Assembly: GCA_002049455.2 (NCBI GenBank)
Contig: KV918856.1
Span: 1-64,000, forward strand
DNA from: Porphyra umbilicalis
Lineage: Eukaryota; Rhodophyta; Bangiophyceae; Bangiales; Bangiaceae
Reading direction: 5' to 3'
Length of the DNA: 64,000 nt
Below are positions 45,784 through 56,237 of the stretch, piece by piece; the stretch's first letter is position 1, and the number at the start of each line of letters is the position of its first letter. The notes under the pieces were generated by a model. That model did not search any database and had not been told where the DNA came from. It worked only from the letters and a program-made list of their open reading frames with translations. The position numbers were made by a program, and so were the translations under genes.

Positions 45784-46199
45784 TCGGTGCGGCGTCGTCA
45801 ACGGCTGGGGTTTGCCTTCCTTTCTGTTGGTTGTGGGATGTCCTCTGTGTCTCTTTTTTTTTTTTCTATTTGGAAATAGACGCGGTTTCCCTTGGATGTG
45901 GTCTTCTTCTTTTGCGCATCCCGTCTTGCGCTGGCGTGGTAACGGGCTGCGACGCTGCTTCACTGCCTACTGTTTTGTTCCTCCCCTTCCTGGGCGTTAG
46001 GTCTAGCTAGATCCGTATTTTCGTAGGACACGCAGCAGTTCTCATTGTTTCCGCGTCTGCGTCTTCCGACTGTGCTCCCTTCCTTGGAAGAGCACGCCAG
46101 CCAGCCATTGTTCTATCCGGCGGCGGCAGGGCGCGACCCAAAAAGCCTAAGGCCGTCACTGTTTCACAGCAACGCCACGTCGCTTCTCTCCCGCGCCCC
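45784..46199. other. Intergenic between convergent AMPK gamma and YbaK-like genes
   Basis: T-rich just after the AMPK stop (T-run at about 45855-45866) and likely to hold both 3' UTRs. No gene. Confidence 0.4.
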
Positions 46200-47118
46200 C
46201 TACTCCTCCCCCGCGGCGCCCTCCACCGAAAAGTTCGCCACGGTCCCCCCCGCCCAGGCCACAAACTCGTCGACGCGCACCCGCCACTTGATGAGCACCC
46301 CTCCCCCCCCGAGGAACATGACACCCCCCCGTGGGCGGCGACCAGGCTCTCATCCACCACGATGGGCACAGCCGACTGGCTACCGAGCGGCGTCACCTGC
46401 AGTCGAGAAACCAGCAGAGTTCATCGGAGACACATAGTGCCGCACAGGCAGAGTGACCAGGTGGAAAAGGTGTCAGACAGTGTCATGGAAAAACGCAAGG
46501 AACACTGGCAAACACAGAAGCACAAGAAGCCTGCGGCTCGACCCGCGCAGAGAACACACAACAGGAGCTGCATCAGTGAGATAGATAGTACTCGTACCGC
46601 ATTGTACTCGTAGCCGGTCACCGCCGCCCCGTCGCCGAGGCGCCAGTTGAAGTTCTTTCCGCTAATGCCCGCCGGCGCGCGGGCCTTGGACCACCGGAGG
46701 ACCTCCTGGGTGTTCAATTTGCGACCGTAGGGCACCACTACCATCAGGTGCTTGGGGTTGCGCAGGTCCTCACAATCCTCGCGCGTGCACCGAGTGTTCA
46801 CCAGCAAGATACTCTTGCACAGGCACGACACGGCGCTTGCGCCGAGGTGGTCCCGCCGCGCCTCCAACGGCCACGAATAGTAATCAGGGTGCGTAAGCAG
46901 AAGGCGAGAGGAGGGCATGGAGGCGAGTGCCAGCAGTAGCAACCGGTTAGAGGTAGAGTCCGTGGCGGGCGTGGCCGCGCCGGAGGGCGGGGGGGAGGGG
47001 GGGAGGGCGGCGTCAGCGTCGATAGGCGGTCCGACAGCTCCTCGGCGGTTTTGAGCAGGGCAGCCAGGCGGGCTTCCGCATCTTGGGCACTGCCGGCGGG
47101 GGTGGTTGTGGTGGCCAT
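46200..47118 (-). CDS. YbaK/ProRS-associated-domain protein (aminoacyl-tRNA deacylase-like), two exons
   Basis: Exon 1 (46598-47118) and exon 2 (46200-46396) join in phase 0 over a 201-nt intron (donor GTACGA, acceptor CTGCAG). Conserved blocks in order: HPDYYSWPLEARRDHLGA, CLCKSILLVNTRC (the Lys corresponds to the conserved YbaK lysine), HLMVVVPYGRKLNTQEVL, ISGKNFNWRL, TGYEYNAVTPLGSQSAVP, IVVDESLVA and GVLIKWRVRVDEFVAW. YbaK-type proteins hydrolyse mischarged tRNA, classically Cys-tRNA(Pro). The WPLEARR and CxxEDC blocks mark the eukaryotic stand-alone subfamily as I remember it, whose substrate is not established. Two frame changes occur at G-runs (about 46983-47010, after a helical N-terminus MATTTTPAGSAQDAEARLAA, and about 46309-46330). 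The stop is at 46200-46202. There is no clear organelle signal. Confidence 0.85.
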
Positions 47119-47395
47119 GGTGACAGAGTCGCAAGCGATGCGGGGCGGGGCAGACGGCGTGCAGTGACAGCACGACGCTGGCTGTTTGCGAGTGGTGAAT
47201 CAACCGGACTGGGAGCGTTCACCAAATCAACCGCGTCGAACGCTCACATCTGTTGTGGCCCTGTGGCGGCCATCGACTAGGAGACACATCGCTGGTCCTA
47301 TACAGGTATCCGCACGACGCTGCTCTCCGCGTGGACGAGGTGCTTTGCCATTCTTCAAGAGATTGAAAAAAACAAGCTACAATGCAGCCAACGCC
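47119..47395. other. Spacer between MAPK stop and YbaK-like start
   Basis: 277 bp; contains the YbaK-like promoter and the MAPK 3' UTR on the same strand. Somewhat AT-richer than coding DNA. No box recognised. Confidence 0.35.
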
Positions 47396-49347
47396 TCACG
47401 CCGGCATACTGCTGCGGGGTGACTCAGATTCGCCCGCCCAGATAATGTCCCTCTTGACGCCAGACCCACCATTCGCGCCGGCGGCCACCCCCACCGCCCC
47501 AGGGTGGAAAGCGAGCACCTCCCGCCACATTAAGCCCCGCAACACAGACGGCGGCAGGTCGCCTGCCGGTGGCTCCAGGGGCCCCCTGGTGAGCACCTCT
47601 TCCCCGGCCACGCCCTCCAAGGCGGGCTCGTGGAAGGCCGCCACGTACGGGTGATCCAGTGCTTGCGCCGCGGACAGGCGCGCGGCGGGGTCAAAGCGCA
47701 GCAGTCGGGCGACCAAGTCGAGGGCCTCATCGGGGGCGCCCGGCAGGAGCGACGACAGGGGCGTCGGCGCCGTCACGGGCAGGGAGGCCAGAAAGGAGCG
47801 GGCGGTGGGGGACGTCACATGCGCAGTTTCCGCGTCGGCCGGCGTGCCGAGCACGGACACGATGGTGGAGATTTGGTGGCGGAAATCACGGCCGGGGAAG
47901 AGCGGGCGGCGACCAAGCAGATCAGCCAAGATGGCGCCAACCGACCACATGTCGACGGCCGTCGAATACTGTAGCAAGCGAAGAATAGAGACCATAGAGG
48001 AGGAAGTGCAGCACGTGCAGGGCCACGGAGCGGATACGTGTGAGACGGTGACACGACACAAGCAAGGACACTCGCAGGCTGTGTGGACAAAGATAGGCGC
48101 TGAGATGACGGTCCACCTCTCACGCAAGGGACACAACAAGAGCTGCAGGACATACCGCATCGCGACATAACACCAACTCTGGGGCTCGGAACCAACGTGT
48201 AGACACATATTGTGTGAGGGGTGACACCTCGCCCGCCGCGTCGACCGAGTCGTCCCCAATATAGCGGGCCAGGCTGTGATGCACAACGGAGTGGGAAATG
48301 CATGGACAAAGAAAAGCAGGAAAAGCAAGGCGCAAGGAGTCGTTAGTGCCGATACAAATCTGAGGGGCGACAACAAGAGAATGAACACGCGATTGCTGTA
48401 GTAAAGTGCTCCCCACACGCGAAAGAACACTCCATGAACGTACCCAAAGTCGCAGATTCTGAGTGAGCAGTCTTCATTCACAAGCAGGTTGGCCGGCTAC
48501 AAGGGTGGCGCACGTGTACGGCAGACCAAACAACAGAGGGTGCAAATAACAGAGCAGGGCGACTCGACGTCAGAACACTTTCCAAGACCCGCCAGAACCA
48601 CCAACACAAATGCACCTAGCACGCCTGCATGCTTCTGGCCACAGGCATCGCCACCCCTCCTGCACCTCGTGGCAACCCCACCGCGCACGTACCTTCAAGT
48701 CTCGGTGCAGCACCTTTGCGCTGTGCATGTACTTGACACCCGCCAACAGCTGCCACGCAAAAAAGCGGCAGTGCGCGTCGGTCAGCGGCACGGGCGACCG
48801 GAGCACGCGGTGCAGGTCCCGGTCCATCTGCACCGACACGAGGTACACGTCGTGCCAGGTGTCCCACGAGTCGAGCGCCGGCGCGTCCACGTCGACGAGC
48901 GAGAGCAGCGCGTCGTGCCGCAGGCTGCGCATCAAGCGCACCTCGCGGAGGATGCGGCGCGCCTCCACCGCATCGTCAAAGATGCGCCCGACGCGCTTGA
49001 TGGCAACGACCATCTGCGTGACCGCGTCCCAGGCGGCCACCACAATCCCGTAGCTCCCCGTGCCGAGCACCCGCAGCAGCGAGTAGCGGGCGTCAACCTC
49101 AAACTCGACGCCCCGCACCCGCCACCCGCGCTTGCCGGCCGCCGCGGCGGCGGGGCGGAGAGCGGCAGGGGGGCTTCCACCACCCCGGCGGCGGCCAGCT
49201 CCGCGGCCGTCCGCGCGTAGGGGGCGGGGGGGGGGGGGGTGCCGCGCGCGGCAGAGGCGCGGCCACGCAGGGGGGCGGGGCCACCGGGGCAGACGCCGCC
49301 GCCTCGGGCGCAGCAGAGGCGGGCGTTGGGGCGGGTGTCGACGTCAT
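47396..49347 (-). CDS. MAP kinase with TQY activation loop, four exons
   Basis: Exons: 48693-49347, 48444-48496 (53 nt), 48156-48273 and 47396-47968. Phases match at every junction (donors GTACGT, GTACGT, GTATGT; acceptors TTGTAG, CACAG, CTACAG). Visible motifs: glycine loop VLGTGSYGIVVAAWD, VVAIKRV, VLHRDLK joined to PANLLVNEDC, ICDFG joined to LARYIG, activation loop SPLTQYVSTRWFRAPE, and MWSVGAILADLLGRRPLFPG typical of MAPKs. The dual-phosphorylation motif is T-Q-Y instead of the usual TEY/TDY. ALDHPYVAAFHEP ends the kinase domain, and a short tail with a potential docking surface follows. The start at 49347 gives an Ala/Pro-rich leader with a frame change at the G-run near 49228-49238; ATG at 49118 would be a conservative internal start. 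It should function in a MAPK cascade; the upstream kinase is unknown. Confidence 0.92.
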
Positions 49348-49805
49348 CGTGGGCTCCTTGCGTTGCCGCAAACAGCCTCAGAAAGGACCAGAAAAGACGG
49401 CGGGAAAGACGTGGCGGTGCCGGTAGGTGGCGTCGCGACGGCGATGGCGGTGGCGGGGAGGGCTGTCACCAACGACCGATGACAAACGGTACAGCGGGAC
49501 AGATGCGGCGGCGCCGCGGCCGACGCGTGGCGTGCCCGCAACGTGCGGCCGCGTAAAGGAGCCCCGCGCGCCCACCACGCACCGGCGGTGGGTGCGTGGC
49601 GCGGGCGGCCAACACGGCTCGCGGCGGCGCCCGCGGCGAGACGGCGCCCCGGCGCCAGCGGCCGCTCCGCCGGCCGCCGGTCGGCGCAAGACTGCGCTGG
49701 CGGGGGGTGGAATGTGGGGGCTCCGTTGCACCTCACGTCCAGCCTCCCGGTACGGCAGCGGCACAGCTCATGATGGCAGTCCGACTTGGCGGGGGCACGC
49801 AACGC

Positions 49806-49886
49806 CGAGAGAAAACACACGCCAGGCGCCAAGCCAAGAGAAAAGACGCCAGGCGCCAAGCCGAGAGACAAGACGCCAGGCACGCC
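49806..49886. repeat. Tandem repeat, about 27 bp, three copies
   Basis: The words CGCCAGGCGCCAAGC and GAGAGAAAA/GAGACAAGA alternate three times at a 26-28 bp spacing, with minor substitutions. Confidence 0.75.
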
Positions 49887-50137
49887 AGGGCGCCCTCGGC
49901 GTCGGCGGCGTCGCGCAGGCGGCTGGGGCAGAGCAAGGGGGAGGGCGAGCAACGACCAACGCCAAGCGTGGCGCGACGCGCGCGCAGGTGCACGCCGCAT
50001 GAGCACGCCCGGCGCAACGGCCGCGGCGGACCCGACGGCCGTCACCCTCGAGACGCAATAAAGCACGGCCCTACTGACAGCGGCGGGCGGCTGCGCTTTG
50101 CGGACTTGATGCGGCTCCCGCGCCAACTATGGCAGTC

Positions 50138-50330
50138 TACCCAATTCTGACAGATGCCCACAAAGCCGGGGTCGGTTTGTGAGTGGCAGTCAAACAGGTC
50201 TCCCAGCCCTCTCAGCCGTCCATTTGACCGGATAGATCCTACTGACCAATGGGATTCTGGCCAGGGCCGCCTTGACTGCAACGACCTCTGCCAAATGGGA
50301 CAAGACAGCCACTCGCACAGATATTGGGTA
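50138..50330. repeat. Short imperfect inverted repeat (possible small MITE)
   Basis: TACCCAATTCTG at 50138 and the inverted TACCCAATATCTG at 50330 are both followed internally by TGTG..GAGTGGC[A/T]GTC. The flanking DNA is AT-richer than the surroundings. Ends and target duplication are unclear. Confidence 0.4.
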
Positions 50331-51385
50331 CAGCCTGGCTGCAACCTGCGAATCTGGAGCGGCAATCTGGGGCCGTTGACCGGGATCCGCGGGGGGGTCT
50401 GCGGATCCCCGTCCACGGCCCCCCGGGGGCCCCGTGGCCACCGGTCGGATCAAGCCCCGCCCCGCGCGCTATGCCAACCCCACCGCGCACGCGAGGGGGC
50501 GGCACACGCGCGCACGCGCGGCGGTCGGGGATCCCCGTTGGCTGCCCCGGGGGTGGAGGAGAGCCCCGCTCCCCGGCGGCAGGCGCGGCGCGCCCGCTCG
50601 CCGCGGCGGCCGCCGGCCAGCGCTGTTGCGGCCGACCGCCGCCGCGGCGGGTGGCGCCGCCCCACCCGCGCGTCACGCCCGTCGGCGGACCCCGGGTTGT
50701 GGACGGGCGGCGGGTCTGGCCCCGCCGCCCCGTCGGCGGCGGCGCCCGAGCAGGGGCCGGGCCGCGCGGGACAGCGCCCCTGGCGCCCCCCGGGCCGCCA
50801 TCGGGTGGGGCGTCTGCGGCACGTGGCGGGGGCGGCGGCGGGCGGGGGGGGGGGGGCGCCCGCCGGCCGCGGTCGGGGCACGACCGGGTCGCGGCGGTCG
50901 GGGTGGGGGCGGACGGCCCCCCCCAGCGGGGGGGGGGCGTGGCGGCCGACGCGTGCCGATGGGGGGGTGGGGGGGGGGGTGGGGAGGGGGGGGAGGCGGC
51001 AGCGCGCTCTGATTGCCAGCAGCTGCCGCTGCGGCAGCGTCGCGCAGGCCGGGAGGGACGGGGGAGCCCCCTCAGAGGCGGCGTTTTCGGGGGCCTCAGA
51101 TGCGGAGGGCGTGCCCTGCGGGTACAGCGCGGTGGACGGCACCGCCCCTTTTGGGCGCCGCGCCGCGGTCGGGGGCGCCCCGTCCGCCCTGCTCCGCCGC
51201 CTGCCATTGACCGCCGCTGCCGCCGTCGCGCACGTTGCCCGCGCCGCCGCTGCCGCCCGCCGCCTGCCGCCGCCGCTGCCGTGCCGCCCGCTGACGCTAC
51301 CTGCCGTGCCGCCCGCTGCCACCGCCGTCACGGGTCGCGGCGGCCTGTGGGCCCACGCGTGGAGGCGGGTCGCCGTGCATGCTCA

Positions 51386-51422
51386 TCCCCCCCTCCCCCC
51401 CCCCCCCCCCCCCGCCCCCCCC
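51386..51422. repeat. Interrupted C-tract before the start codon at 51426
   Basis: A 37-base C-tract interrupted by single bases at 51393 and 51414 and ending in CCACCATGGAC. Confidence 0.6.
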
Positions 51423-51425
51423 ACC

Positions 51426-52938
51426 ATGGACATGGCGTGCTCCGCGTGGCCGAGCCCCCTGGGCGGCTCCCCCATGCTGTTGACGACCCCCTCCCCGGGG
51501 TCGGCCGACCACCTCCTCGCCGCCGCCGCCGCCACCGCCGAAGCGCTCGCGTATGCGGGTTTACCGCCCTCCCCCGGGGAGGCCATGGCCATCTCCCCCC
51601 GCCCGTCGCTCGACTCGGGGGGGGGGGGGACCCGATGTACATCTCGCCGCTGCTCGTCGGGGGCCTCTTGCCGGGCTCCCCGCGCCTCAGCGGCGGCTCT
51701 GCGGGCACCTACTACTCGGTCGGCGGCGGCGGCGCCGCCGACGGGGTGGCCGCCGCCGCCGCAACGGCCGCGGCGGCGGCGGCGGTGGCGGCGGCCGCGC
51801 GTGAGGGGGGGATGGACCTCTCCTCCCCGCCCGTCCCCGGCGTCGGTGGCGGCGCGGGCGGCGACGGACCGAGCGTCGTTGGCGGTGGCGGCGGCGGCGG
51901 CGGCGGGCCCGCCCCCGACGGCGCCGCCGCCGCCGCCGCCACCCTCCGCCGCCGCGTCTCGGCGTCGCGGCCGCCACGGCTCTCCCGCGGCTCCTCCCCC
52001 TTCCTGCGGTCCCCCCTGACGACGCCGTCGCCGCCCGTCCCCGGCGGCGGGGGCGTCCCCTCCCCATGCTCCGTGCCGCCGCGGTTGCCGACGCGGCGCT
52101 GTGTGCCGCCGACGGGTACCGCGGCGCCTATGGCGCCGGCGCCGACGCGCCGGCGCGCCTACGGCGGCTGCTGCGCGGGTCGGCCCGCGACGCGGCGGCG
52201 TCGACGCCCTCCCCGCCCACGGCGGGCGTCGGCGGCGTGCCGCCCGTGTCGTCCATGGTCTCCCCGCTCGGCGTTGGGGTGCTCGCGTGTGTGCCCGACG
52301 CGCCGCCCCTGGGGGGGGGGCTCCCCGCCGCGTCCTCCTTTTTGAGCGGGGGAGCGCCGCGCGCGCTGCGGGGGGAGGTCGGCGCGCCGCTCACCGACGA
52401 GCAGCTGCGGTTGGTTGTGGAGGGTGCCCGCGGCGGCGCCGAGGGGGGGGGGGGGACGACCCCGCCCCGAGCCCCCCCGTGGACGTGGCCATGCCGTCCC
52501 TCTCCCCGTCGCCCGTCGTGCCGGGCGGTGCGGCCGTGCCGCCCGCGCCGGCGCCGCCGTGGGTGGCCACCTCGACGGTGGCGCCCGGCCGGCCGGCGGC
52601 AACGACCGCCTCGTCGTCAACGTCGGCGGCGGTGGCGGCGGCGGCGGCGGCGGGCGCCCCCCTCGCGACACGTCCCCCGCCGCCGACCTTGTGGCGGCGC
52701 TCGCGTCGGCGGAAGCGGCGCTCGGCGCGCCCACGTCGGCGCTCGCGGCGGCCGCCGCCCGCTCCGCGGCGGCGACGCGGGCGCAGGGGGACCCGCGGTA
52801 CCCCCTGGACCCCCCCCCCTCCGCCCCCCCGGCGGCGCCGTCCCGCCCGCGCCCGCCGGGGGCGGCCGCCGCCGCCGCAGCGGCGGGGATGCGGCGGACG
52901 ATGCGGGAGGTCACCGCCAGCTTTTCTCGCCACGCCGT

Positions 52939-52980
<42 letters not shown>

Positions 52981-53397
52981 GGATGACGACCCCCGCCGCC
53001 GTGCGTGACGCCCCCGCCGCCGTGCGTGACGCCCCCGCCGCCGTGCGTGACGCCCCCCCCGCGGGCGCGGGCAGCGTCGCTGACGCCCCCACCGACGCCG
53101 CGCGTGGGGGGGTGGTCCCAGCGCCCGCCGCCCGACGCGCCGCCCGCCCGCCGCCCGTCGACGCACACGAGTGGGGGCGCCACCCGCGCGCCGTCGCGCG
53201 CCACCGACGGGCGGCGCGCCCGCCGCGGCGGCAGCGGCGGCGGCGACGGCGGCAGCGACACCGAGTCGGCCAGCCGCCGCTCGGGGGACGCCCGCGCCGC
53301 CGCCGCTGCCGCCGCCGCGCCGCCCTCGTCGGCCGCGCCCACCGGCCGCCGCACCGGCGGCGGCGCCGTCGAGTATAGCGACTTGGCGCGGCGGACG

Positions 53398-53429
<32 letters not shown>

Positions 53430-54750
53430 GCCAGCGCCGCGCCTCGGCCGCCCCGTATCAGACGACGAAGCGCGGTGGCGGCGGCGGCACGGCATGGCGC
53501 CCGCCGGCACGTCGTCCGCGCCGCGCCCGCGGGCGGCGGCCATCCCCCCCCAGTCCGTCGTCCTCCCCTGCGCGTGCAAGCAGTGTGGCGCCGTCGTGCC
53601 GCCGTGCCCCGGCTGTGGGGCAACCCCGCCGGCAAGTTGCTCGACGACACCCAGTGCATGGTGCGGTGCGACGCGCGGCGGCGGCGGGGGCTGTTTGAGG
53701 GGCGCGCCGAGGCGGCGGAAAACCGCAACGAGCTCGTCGAGCGGGAGCTCCGCGCCCTCCGCACCGAGATTGTCGAGGTGCGGCGGCAGCGGGATGCGGC
53801 CATGGCCGCGACCGCGCGGCTGGCGGCGGCGGTGCGGGCGGCGGATGTGGGGGGGGGCGGGGGGGGGGGGGGGGGGGGGGGGTGCCCCCGCCGCTGCCGC
53901 CGTGGCCGACCCCGCGCGCGCCGTCGCGCGCGCGGCGCGGCGCGGGCGGCCGTCGGGCGCGGGGGTGCCGCCGCCGCGCCCCCCCCCGCCCCCGTCTCCG
54001 TCGGCGGCGGCGGCCGTGGCCGCGGCGGCGGCCGCCGCCGACGGCGTCCCCGACGACCTCGCCCGCGTGTGGGTGTGGTTGGGGGTGGGGACCCCCCCCC
54101 CCCCCACGGTCCCCCTGCCGACGACGCCCGCGGCGGTGGCGCTGCTCGCCAAAAACGCCAAGGCGCACCCGTGCGCGCGCGCGCCCTGCAACGCCGTCGA
54201 CGGCCACTTTGCGCACATCCTGTCGACGGCCCACCAGCACATCAACAAGCGCGCGCAGGAGGCGCAGGAGGCCATGGGCGTCTGCCGCGGCCGCTTCTCA
54301 GACCTCAAGGAGGCCCTCGAGGTGCCCGGCGGCCCCAAAATCGAGTGGCCCTATGGCCTCTTCAACAAACTCACCAACGCCATCGTCAAGGAGCGCAAGG
54401 AGGTGGCCAAGTATGGTGCGCGCGCCGCCGAGGCAGACGCGGAGCTGGCGGCGGCGGCGGCGGCGGCGGCGGCGGGGGGGTCCCGCCCGCGCCTCGACGG
54501 GGCGACGCGGAGCTTGCGCGCGACGGCGGCGCGGTGTAAGCTCACCGCCGCCCGCGCGCAGGCCAAGGTCGACGACTGCAGCGCCTACTTGTACCGCCTC
54601 GGGTGCAACGTGACGTACACGTGCCTCATTGGGGGGGTCGGCGCCGCGGGCGCGGCGGGGCGCACGGGCGCCGTGACGGGCGCGCCGTCCTCGTCGACGG
54701 CGACGGGCAGCGTGGCGGGAGGAGCGTCGGCGGGGGCGACGGCGACGGCG

Positions 54751-54785
<35 letters not shown>

Positions 54786-55570
54786 TGCGGTCGCCGACGC
54801 CAACGCCGACGCGTGCGGGTCGAGCGGGTGCACGAGTGGCGGCTCGGCGCCGCCGAGCCGCCCGACCTCGGGCACCTACTCGGCGGCCGACGTGTGGGTC
54901 GCCGCCGACGCGGCCGTCGGCGCCGCGGCAGCGGCAGCCGACGCGGACGCGGCTGTCACCGCCGCCGCCGCCGCCGACTACCTCCCCACCGACGATGCCG
55001 ACGTGGGCGCCTACGTCGCCTACCTGCCCGATGACGGCGGCGACGCGGACGTGTCCTTCCACGCGGGGCTGTGGGCGCCCGACGGCGCCGCCGTCGACGG
55101 CGCCGACGCGGGCGGGGGGTGGCGGCCGCGTCTGCCGCCCTGGCCGCCGACGCTGCCGCTGACGAGGCGGAGGACCTCTTTTTCGACGCGTCGGCGGGGG
55201 CCGACGGCGGCAGCGGCGGCGGCGGCGCTGCCGCCGCCGCCGCCGTGGCGGCCGCCTCGGACGCGGCCGCCGCCGCCTGCCGCCGCCGCATCGCCGCGCG
55301 TGGCGGCCCGCGGGCGGCGGGCGGCGGCAGGGGGCACCGGCGGGGGCCTGGGCTCTTCTCCATCCTGAGGGTGGGGGCCGCCATCGAGCCGCCGTCGGGG
55401 CGGGTGCCGCCCGCGACGGGGGGTGGGGTGGCGCCCGCCGCGCCGGCGGCGGGGGGGGGGGGGGGGACGGGGCGCCCCCCGACGATGGGAGTGGGGGGAA
55501 GCGCCGCCGCTCGCGGCCGAGTGATGGGCGGCGGGGGGAGGACCTGGCGCGGGCGCGACGGGCGATGTGA
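51426..55570 (+). CDS. Large low-complexity protein of unknown function, frame broken at many G/C runs
   Basis: Coding character continues through changing frames from an ATG in CCACCATGG at 51426 (MDMACSAWPSPLGGSPMLLT) to a stop at 55568-55570 after a basic tail GGKRRRSRPSDGRR (probable nuclear signal). Recognisable stretches: PRLSGGSAGTYYSVGGG; VSPLGVGVLACVPDAPPLGG then PLTDEQLRLVVEGARGG; VEYSDLARR; a Cys cluster CACKQCGAVVPPCPGCG; a coiled coil AEAAENRNELVERELRALRT; then the best composed region HFAHILSTAHQHINKRAQEA and SDLKEALEVPGGPKIEWPYG followed by NKLTNAIVKERKEVAKYGAR; and finally DEAEDLFFDASAGA. No known domain is evident beyond the zinc-ribbon-like cysteines and coiled coils. Length would be about 1380 aa. 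Segment boundaries are approximate, and two adjacent genes cannot be excluded. Confidence 0.5.
52986..53054. repeat. 21-bp tandem repeat within the large unknown gene
   Basis: CCGCCGTGCGTGACGCCCCC is repeated three times in phase with codons, encoding a heptad such as PAAVRDA or PPPCVTP depending on frame. Confidence 0.8.
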
Positions 55571-56237
55571 AGCGGGGGGGAGGTGGGGGGGGGGTGGGGT
55601 GGGGGGCGTCGTCGGCCGGCACGTTGCCGCCCTAGCGTACACGTTTTTGTCGCACCCAAGACCGTTGGGTTCCCTTGCCTCTGTGTGCCGGCGACGCGCG
55701 GCGACGGCACGCCGCCCCACCGACGGGGGCGCCCCGGCCAGTCACGACGCGACGCGACACGCCCGCCGCCCCCGTGGGTGGGAGGACGGCGGTCGCCGCG
55801 GCAAGCCGCCGCGGGCGCCCGCCGCGGCGGCGGCCGCGCGCGGCGGCGGTGGCGGGGGCGGGGCCTCGATGCCGCGGGGCTGCGGGCGCCGCCGCCGCGT
55901 CCGCGCCGCCCGGCCGCCGCCGCCGCGCCGCCGCGTCGGCACGCGTCGTGTGGTCGGCGCGCTGCCTCGTCTGTCGTCCGTCGCGCGCGCGTCTTCTCTC
56001 CGTCTCCGAGCGTTGCTGTTCCGAGGGAGGTATTCATGCAATACTGTACTGTACTTGAAATCGCACGCCGCCGAGTCCCTCCAGCAAAAAGAGCCCCCAG
56101 TTCAAGCGTAAAGCTTCCGCGCTGTGGTGCCACACATTGTCCATCGTCGGCAACAAGTCACGATGGGTGACCCGCTGCCACCGTGCACCAGGCCCAGTCA
56201 TGGCCAAGAGCGTGGCGCGGCATTGGGCAGGCGGGAA
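55571..56237. other. Intergenic between the large unknown gene and a transposon
   Basis: GC-rich to about 55950, then AT-richer with CTGTACTGTAC near 56044. No gene recognised. Confidence 0.35.

Larger units (their letters stand above)
49348..51385. other. Intergenic, 2 kb, no gene recognised
   Basis: Contains a short tandem repeat (49806-49886), a small inverted-repeat candidate (50138-50330) and very GC-rich DNA from 50400 onward. Long open frames here lack protein-like composition. Confidence 0.35.
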
